From contig CM039464.1 of assembly GCA_022414725.1 (NCBI GenBank), forward strand, positions 44,212,906 to 44,276,905: DNA of 64,000 bases, given 5' to 3'. Positions 52,401 to 60,800 of this stretch are shown piece after piece. The translations under genes were made by a program, and so were the position numbers. Each line of letters opens with the position of its first letter. The stretch's first letter is position 1. The DNA comes from Microglena sp. YARC (lineage: Eukaryota; Chlorophyta; Chlorophyceae; Chlamydomonadales; Chlamydomonadaceae). Under the pieces are notes generated by a model. The model was not told where the DNA came from. It searched no databases and saw only the letters and a program-made list of their open reading frames with translations.

Positions 52401-53529
52401 TGGCCCCCTCAACCTCACTCCTGGTAATAAGGTGTACCATTATATATATATTTATTCATTTATATATGTATATTAATTTATATATGTACTTTTATATATG
52501 TATTTATTCATTTGGTAAGTTGCCTTGTTTGTCTTGTTAGAGCTTTATTGATAGACAACAGTGATTGTTTTTTCAAACCTGAAAGTGGGTTTCTTCTAGC
52601 TTTATGGTTTCAGGGCTCCTCCAGGGACAGCGTTTTGGTGCTTTCTGTAGCTTTCTGTAGCTTTTTTTCTCCCTCGGCCACTACGTGCCGGCTGTTCTTC
52701 TCTTTCTGCGCATTCTGACATAACTACAAGTACTGGATGGTAGTCAATGAAGGCTCTGGCTATCAGCAATAGGCCATCAGCCTCAGACCCAGCAGCAATG
52801 ATAATTGAATTTTCTTGGGCACCGATATACTGTTCACTTGACATATTGCTCATTCTGACATCATTACATTACATTCATATATTATTAATAATTTTAATAC
52901 AAACAGTCACCACTTTCTTTTCCTCGACTTCCTCGAATCAGGAAACCTGCATACAAGACGGGGCAGCAGCACGCTCTTTCGACAATGCAGCTATCATTAA
53001 GATCCGTAATAAAAAAAGTATATACCCATTATTATACACAAACGCTAACGCTTTTAAAGGCAACGGAATTGCAATTGATTCGAGAAAGGAAGGCCTTTTG
53101 ACTGTGTTGTCCTTAATTATGGTTATAATATAATAGAGTTGCTAGCATGGTACTACAAAGCACGCCCAGCAGCGCAATTTCGCGCACGCTTTTTGAGCCC
53201 CATTGCGCGTTTCGCGCAGTTTTTTCAGCCCCCTGTGTACGCAGCGCGCAGTTTTTGCGTTTTTTGCACTACAAAGCGCTGACCAATCTGACGTTTGTGC
53301 GCTTCAAGCGCTGACCAATTTGGCAAGAAGTAGTACCCTGGTTGCAAGTCAACCCAAAGGGGTTCACTTGGATTTAGCGGTCTAGTAACAATTAACCATG
53401 CAATCCTTTCCTTCCTCCACCTCCCTACACACCACTTTATTTCCCTCGAATTCCTCGAATCAGGGCTCCTTCATACAAGATGAGGCAGCAGCACGCTCTT
53501 TGGACAATGCACCTATCATTAACATTCGT

Positions 53530-53583
<54 letters not shown>

Positions 53584-56500
53584 TATCATAATAATAAGAA
53601 TAATAAGAATAATAAGAATAATAATAATAATAATAATTATCATAATTATAATAATAATTATAATAATAATTTGTATACACCCATGTAACCCTTTCCTTCC
53701 CCCACCTCCCTCCACACCAGGGTACCTTCATACAAGAGGAGGCAGCAGCACGCTCTTTCGACAATGCAGCTATCATTATCCGCGGCTCCAAGGCAAAGCT
53801 CAACTTCCCTATTCAGGAATACCTGGACGAAAGGGGCGTGTTCAACATTGATCCTGTCATCGATTGCAAGATGAAGGTGAGCTAGCCATGTGTGTGTGTG
53901 TGTGTGTGTGTGGTGGGGGGGTGAGGGTTAGGGGGGGTGATGGTAGTGGTGGTGGTGATGATTACGAAAGAGGCGTGTTCAAGATTGATCCCGTCATTGA
54001 TTGCAAGATGAAGGTTGGCTAGCAATGTGGTGGTGGTGGTGGAGTGGTGGTGGTGGTGATGACGAAAGGGGCGTGTTCAACATTGATCTCGTCATTGATT
54101 GCAAGATGAAGGTGAGCTAGCCATGTGGTGGTGGTTGCAGGTGGGGGTGGGGGTGTGTGGGGAGATGGGGTGGAGTGGTGGTGGGGGTGATGGTGGAGGG
54201 GGTGATGGTGATGAATACCTGGACGAATGAGGCGTGTTCAACATTGATCAGGTCATCGATTGCAAGATGAAGGTGAGCTAGCCATGTGGTGGTGGTGGTG
54301 AATGTGGTGGTGGAGTGGTGATGATGGTGTAGTTGCTGGTGTTAGTGGTGGATGTGGTGGTGGTGAATGTGGTGGTGGAGTGGTGATGATGGTGTGTTGG
54401 TGGTGGATGTGGTGGTGGTGAATGTGGTGGTGGAGTGGTGATGATGGTGTGTTGGTGGTGGATGTGGTGGTGGTGAATGTGGTGGTGGAGTGGTGATGAT
54501 GGTGTGTTGGTGGTGGATGTGGTGGATGTGGTGGTGGTGAATGTGGTGGTGGAGTGGTGATGATGGTGTGTTGGTGGTGTTAGTGGTGGATGGGGTGGTG
54601 GTGGTGATGACAAAAAGAGCGTGTTCAGCATTGATCTCGTCATTGATTGCAAGATGAAGGTGGGCTAGCCATGTGGTGGTGGTGTTAGATTATGCCAAAA
54701 CACAAACACAAACATGTACACACTCATGTACAGCGCGCCCACAACCCAAATCGCAAGATGCGTGCCAAACCATCCAACCATCCAACCACCTCACAACCAC
54801 CAAACCACCACAGCGTGCTCACGACCCGAATTGGAAGATGCGGGCCAAACCATCCAACCACCAGACCACCAAACTATCCAACCACCACACAACCACCAAA
54901 CCACCAAACCTCCACAGCGCGCCCACGACCCAAATCGTAAGATGCAGGCCAAACCATCCAACCACCACACCATTACCGCACCACCACCACACCAACGCAC
55001 CACAGCGCGCCCACGACCCAAATCGCAAGCTGCGTGCCGAACCTAACTTCTGGAAAGCCAAGGAGCCCCTGGACATGGCAGCACTGGACACCGGGCCTGT
55101 GTGTGACAAACCATCCAACCACCACACCACCACCACACCACCACAGCGTGCCCACGACCCAAATCGCAAGCTGCGTGCCAAACCTAACTTCTGGAAAGCC
55201 AAGGAGCCCCTGGACATGGCGGCACTGGACACCGGGCCCATGTGTGACGAGACAAAGAAGCCCTCTGGGGATGGAGAAGGGGAGGGGGGCACCCCAGGAA
55301 CCTATTCAAGTGGTAGTGACTCCCATGTCAGTCAGCAGCAGGGCGCTCAAGCAGACGCAGGAAACACTCCTCAGGAGATAGATACCAGGTGGGTCAGGAG
55401 ACAGTTTGTGTTTGTGTTCACTGTGGGAGGGATTGCTACTGTTTATAATTACTGTGGAGGGAAAGCTAACTGTGGTAGTGACTCCCATGTCAGTCAGCAA
55501 CAGGGCGGTCAAGCGGACGCAGGGAACACTCCCCAGAAGATAGACACCAGGTGGGACAGGAGACAGTTTGTGTTTGATTTTTATTTACTGTCATGGCAGT
55601 CAGCTGCAGGGCGCTCAAGCAGACGCAGGGAACACTCCCCAGAAGATAGACACCAGGTGGGACAGGAGACAGTTTGTGTTTGATTTTTATTTACTGTCAT
55701 GGCAGTCAGCTGCAGGGCGCTCAAGCAGACGCAGGAAACTCTCCTCAGAAGATAGAAACCAGGTGGGACAAGGGAAGGTTTATGTTGGATGTTTAAGTTT
55801 TTTTCTTTCTTTTTTCTACTGTCGTGTCAGTCAGCAACAGGGCGGTCAAGCAGACGCAGGAAACACTCCCCAGAAGATAGAAACCAGGTGGGACAGGAGA
55901 TAGTTTATGTTTATGTTCCCTGTGAGGGGGATGGTGTGGGTGGGTGGGTGGATTCGGGGGGATAGTGTTCATGTTTACTTCACTTGTGTTATATTATGTT
56001 ATGAAGTGACTCCCGTTGCAATCAGCAGCAGGGCGGTCATGCGGTTGCTGGAAACGCTCTCCAGAAGATAGAAACCAGGTGGGACAGGGGATGCTTTATG
56101 TTTATGTTCACTGTTTTTCACTCACATAGCAGTCAGCAGCAAGCGGTCATGCGGATGCTGGAAACACTCCTCAGAAGATAGAAACCAGGTGGGACAGGGG
56201 AAGCTTTATGTTCGATGTTCAAGTTTGTTTCTTTTTTCTACTGTCGTGTCCGTCTGCAACAGGGCGCTCAAGCGGACGCAGGGAACACTCCCCAGAAGAA
56301 AGAAACCAGGTGGGTCAGTTTTTGTGTGTTTACTGTCATACCAGTCAGCAGCAGGGCGCTCAAGCAGATCCTGGAAACACTCCTCAGAAGATAGAAGCCA
56401 GGTGGGACAGGGGATGCTTTATGTTTGTGTTCACTGTGGGGGGATTGTGTATGTGTCATGTTATGTAGTGATTCACATGTCAGACAGCAGCAGGGCGCTC

Positions 56501-57833
56501 AAGCGGACACAGAGAACACTCCCCAGAAGATAGAAACCAGGTGGAACAGGGGATGCTTTATTTTTCATTTGTTTGCTCTCATAGCAGTCAGCAGCAGGGC
56601 GGTCTAGCGGATGCATGGAGCACTCCCCAGAAGATAGAAAACAGGTGTCCAATCCCAATCCCAACCCCTCATCCCCCCAATCCCAATCCCTTGTTTGTCT
56701 GCTGGTTGACCCCAGTGGCCTCCAATACCAATCCCTCATCCCCCAATACCGATACCAATTCCAATCCCTCACCCCCCCAATCCCAATCTCAACCCCTCAC
56801 CCCCCCAATCCCAATCTCAATTCCAATCCCAATCCCAACCCCTCATCCCCCCAATCCCAATCCCTTGTTTGTCTGCAGGTTGACCCCCGTGACCCCCATA
56901 CCAATCCCTCATCCCTCCAATACCAAAACCAATTCCAATCCCTCATCCCTCCAATACCAACCCTTCACCCCCCCAATACCAACCCCTCACCCCCCCAATA
57001 CCTATTTCAGTTCCGATCCTAATCCCAAAACCCTCATCCCCCCAATCCCAATCCCAATCCCTTGTTGGTCTGCAGGGTGACCCCCGTGCCCTTTCAGGCT
57101 GCCTCCTCTTCCAGTCCTGTGGATACAACCAGAACTGGTGTACTGCATGTCTGCCTCACCCTCATCCCCTAAATCCCAATCCCTCGTCGTTCTGCAGCTT
57201 GACCCCAGTGGCCCCCAATACCCATCCCTCATCCCCCCAATACCCATACCAATTCCAATCCCTCACCCCCCCAATCCCAATCTCAACCCCTCACCCCCCA
57301 ATACCAATCTCAATTCCAATCCCTTGTTCCCAACCCCTAATCCCCCCAACTCCAATCCCTTGGTCTGCAGGTTGACCCCCGTGCCCTTTCAGGCTGCCTC
57401 CACTTCTGGCTTCCCTGTGGATCTACCTATCAACCCCCACACTGGCGTTGCCAACATTCGTCCTGTCAAGCCTGCATCAGACAAGGCAGAGGCTGCTACT
57501 AGGAGCCCTCTCAACCCCAGTACCTCTCACGCGGCCGCCCCTTCGATGCCGCCCCCTCTACCACCTCTCCCTCACAATCCCCTTGCCAACACCGGTATGC
57601 CTGCCACTCACCATGCCAACACCGGTCTCCCTACCACTCACTTTGCCAACACCGGTGCACCTGCCACAAACATGCTTCTCCACCAAAGCTTTCTCTCAAG
57701 GGGCCTTCCCCCTGGCCAAGGGAATGTACCTCCTGCCTACGCACAGCCCCCTCCAGCCACCGCCAGTCCCCTCCAGCCACCCCCCAGCCACCACCACTAC
57801 CACCAGCAGCCCCCTCCGGCCACCACCACCGCC

Positions 57834-57873
<40 letters not shown>

Positions 57874-60800
57874 GCAGCAGCAACAATTCGTTAGAGGACT
57901 GTGTGTGGAATCTTGTGGAGCTTATAGAATCCAAGCTGAACCCCGGATGTCAAATTGATTGCATTGTGCCTGAACCCTCGTCTCGCCTGCTGGGTGTGAT
58001 GTACTGTGAAGGTGAGAGCCTTGAATTTGAGTTTGAATTTAAATCTGCTGGGTGTGATGTACTGTGAGGGAGAGAGCCTTGAATTTAAATTTGAATTGCA
58101 TCTGCTGGGTGTGATGTACTGTAAAGGTGAGAGCCTTGAATTTGAATTTGAATTTGAATTTGAATCTACTGGGTGTGATGGATTGTGAAGGAGAGGGCCT
58201 TGAATTTGAATTTGAATTTGCATCTGCTGAGTGTGATGTACTGCTGGATGTGTGTCTGCTAGGCCGCCTAGCTGGCCCAGGTCACAACTCCTAACTGCTC
58301 ATAACTCCTTCTAACTGCTCATAACTGCTTCTTGTTTGCTGCAAAGGTGGTCTGCCCAGTGACCCCCATCGCAATGATGGCGTCTACAAAGTAGGCCTGT
58401 GGAGAGAGGGCAACCTGCTAGGCCGCATGACTGGAAAAAGCCGGGAGGATGCTCGCCACACCCTAGATAATATGATGGACTTCGGCTCCTCCTTCCACCA
58501 CTCTGAAGCGAACAAGCGACAGAAGCTGGAGGTTAGGCCAGGCTCAGGCGATCCTCCCCCGCGAGAGGATGCTCGACATGCTCCATCGTCCATGAATCAG
58601 TAAGTTTCTGCTTGTAGCTAGGATAGCCCACTAGCCTGGGATAGTGTGACAAAACTAGACCGATGGGACATATCAGACAGGCTTACTCGAAAGGTCAAAT
58701 TAGACTAGTAGCAGGCTCTTTTAAGCCCTTCCTAGCACGGTTGCCCTTCCTACCCCGCGAGAGGATGCTCAGCATGCTCCATCGTCCGTGAATCAGTGAG
58801 ATGCTGCTTGTAGCTAGGATAGCCCACAAGCCTGGGATAGTGTGACGATGACGTGTGACCATGACTCAGTAAGCTCAAGGATTCCTTTTCAAGTCTGAAA
58901 GTGGGATTTTTCTAGCATTATGGTTTTAAGCCTCCTCCAGGGGCAGCGTTTGTATAGCTTTGTATAGCACTTCTGACCACATGCACTGGCTGGTCGGTGG
59001 AAAAGCCGGATGCGGTAGGTTGGCTGATCAGGGAAGCTTTTCAAAATTTTAAGTGGGTTTTTTCTGGCTGAATGGTTTAGACTTCCTCCAGGGGCAGGGG
59101 CAGCGTTTGTAGTGCTTTTTAGGGCCATTCAGGGCCAAAACTTTTTGTGTATAGCGGCAATTTGGGCCAAAACGAAAACAAAAGAACAAACTGATCCATG
59201 CCATGCTCTGGATATGTGTAGGGACCGGCAAATCATATGATTCTGACCAGAGACGTGTATGATATCATATGATATCATACACAAATCATATGATTTAATA
59301 TCATATGATATGATGGCCCAGGCCAAAGTTATCTAGTCAGACCACCGGCATCATATGATATCATATTGCCGACCCCTAGATATATGTGTATTTTTGCGGA
59401 GCCCCCTCTTCAAGGGGGCGGGAGCCCCCATGTTTACCCTTTTGTCCGTCTGTCCGACCGATACACGAAAAACTTGAAGCCCGACACGTCAGCCAACGGT
59501 CGCGTAACTAACTCGCTTCGGTCAGCTCCATCGTTGCCACCTTTCGTTCCATTGCCAACACTCTCCGCCAATTTTCCGCGTCGCTTGCGACGCTGCATAG
59601 GACTTGTTTATGCCATGCACTGGATAGGTATGTCTTTGTGCAGTACAGGGGCTGCCAAATAGGCTAAAATTGGACAATCTGATGGCCTTGTCATTGTCAT
59701 CAGCCACCATTTCGATCAACCTGATTCATATCATCACCTCAGCCACTCCTTTTACAGCTTCCCCCCCGCCCCGAATCCTTGACTAGCCCCTAACTGTCAT
59801 CATTGCAATCAACCATCACCATCATCATGCCTGTAATCATCATTTTTGCCACTCCCTCCACAGACCCCCCCCCCCCCCCCCCCCCCCCCCCCCAGATCTT
59901 TGACCAGCCCCTAACTGTCATCATTGTCATCAGCCACCATCACCCCAGCCACACAGTAAACAAAATCACCTTCAATCATGTCAGTAATCATCACCTCCAC
60001 CACTCCCTTCACAGCGTCCCCCCCGCCCCGAATCCTTGACCAGCCCCTATCTGTCATCATTGTCATCAGCCATCAACATCAACATCGTCATGTCTCTAAT
60101 CATCACCTTTGCCACTCCCTTCACAGTTCCCCCCAGATCTCTGACTAGCCCCTAACTGTCATTATTGTCATCAACCACCATCACCCCAGCCACCATCACC
60201 ATCACCATCATCATGTCTCTAATCATCACCTCCGCCATTCCCTCTGCAGCTTTCCTGCACCCTGGATGTTCGACCAGCCTCCGCACCAGCAGCAACAACT
60301 GCAAAGCTATATGCCCATGGGGCCCTACACCAACCCGCCGGGGCAAGGCCCCAGTGGGCAACAGCAGCCACAGCAAGGGAGCAGCAGGAACACCAACAGT
60401 CCCCCCCTCGTCACACCACTCATGTTCCAGCAACAGCAGCAACACCAACAGCAGCAGCACCAACAGAGCAACCCCAACCCAAACGGCTGTTCCCCTCTTA
60501 TCTCACCTCTAATGTACCAGCAGCAGCAACAACAGGAACAGCAGCGGATCGGCAACAATGGGTTTGCCCCCCTCGCCACGCCACTCATGTACCAGCAACA
60601 GCAGCAGGAGCAACATCCCATGATGCAAGTGTCTCACTACGATGACGGACACCAGCAGATGTATGCCCTACCGAGCAATCCAGGTAAGACCCAAACCAAC
60701 ACAACCAACCAAACCAAACCCACCCTTGCCGACCGGCCGCCTTGAAAGAGGCCAAGAACTTTCTTCTGTTGTCGCGCGGTTGTCCGGGATCAGGCGCAGT

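Larger units (their letters stand above)
58600..59757. other. AP2 intron 7, first part
   Basis: Contains the decoy exon 7 donor edge (58755-58800, CCCGCGAGAGGATGCTCARC ... GTGAATCA/GTGAGA). Also two similar ~110-bp segments (58880-58980 and 59035-59120, TTTTTTCTRGCWKWATGGTTT, CCTCCAGGGGCAGCGTTTGTA), a MITE at 59219-59381 and a GCGGAGCCCCCT repeat at 59394-59520. Confidence 0.6.

Noticed and set aside
53398..53851. Poly-His, poly-Ile or poly-Met ORFs
   Set aside because: Translation of the (ATC)n/(ATA)n microsatellite in AP2 intron 3.
57138..57370. In-frame extension upstream of AP2 exon 6
   Set aside because: Although open, it is CCAATCCC array. The TCTGCAG acceptor at 57361-57370 with matching phase is the better start.
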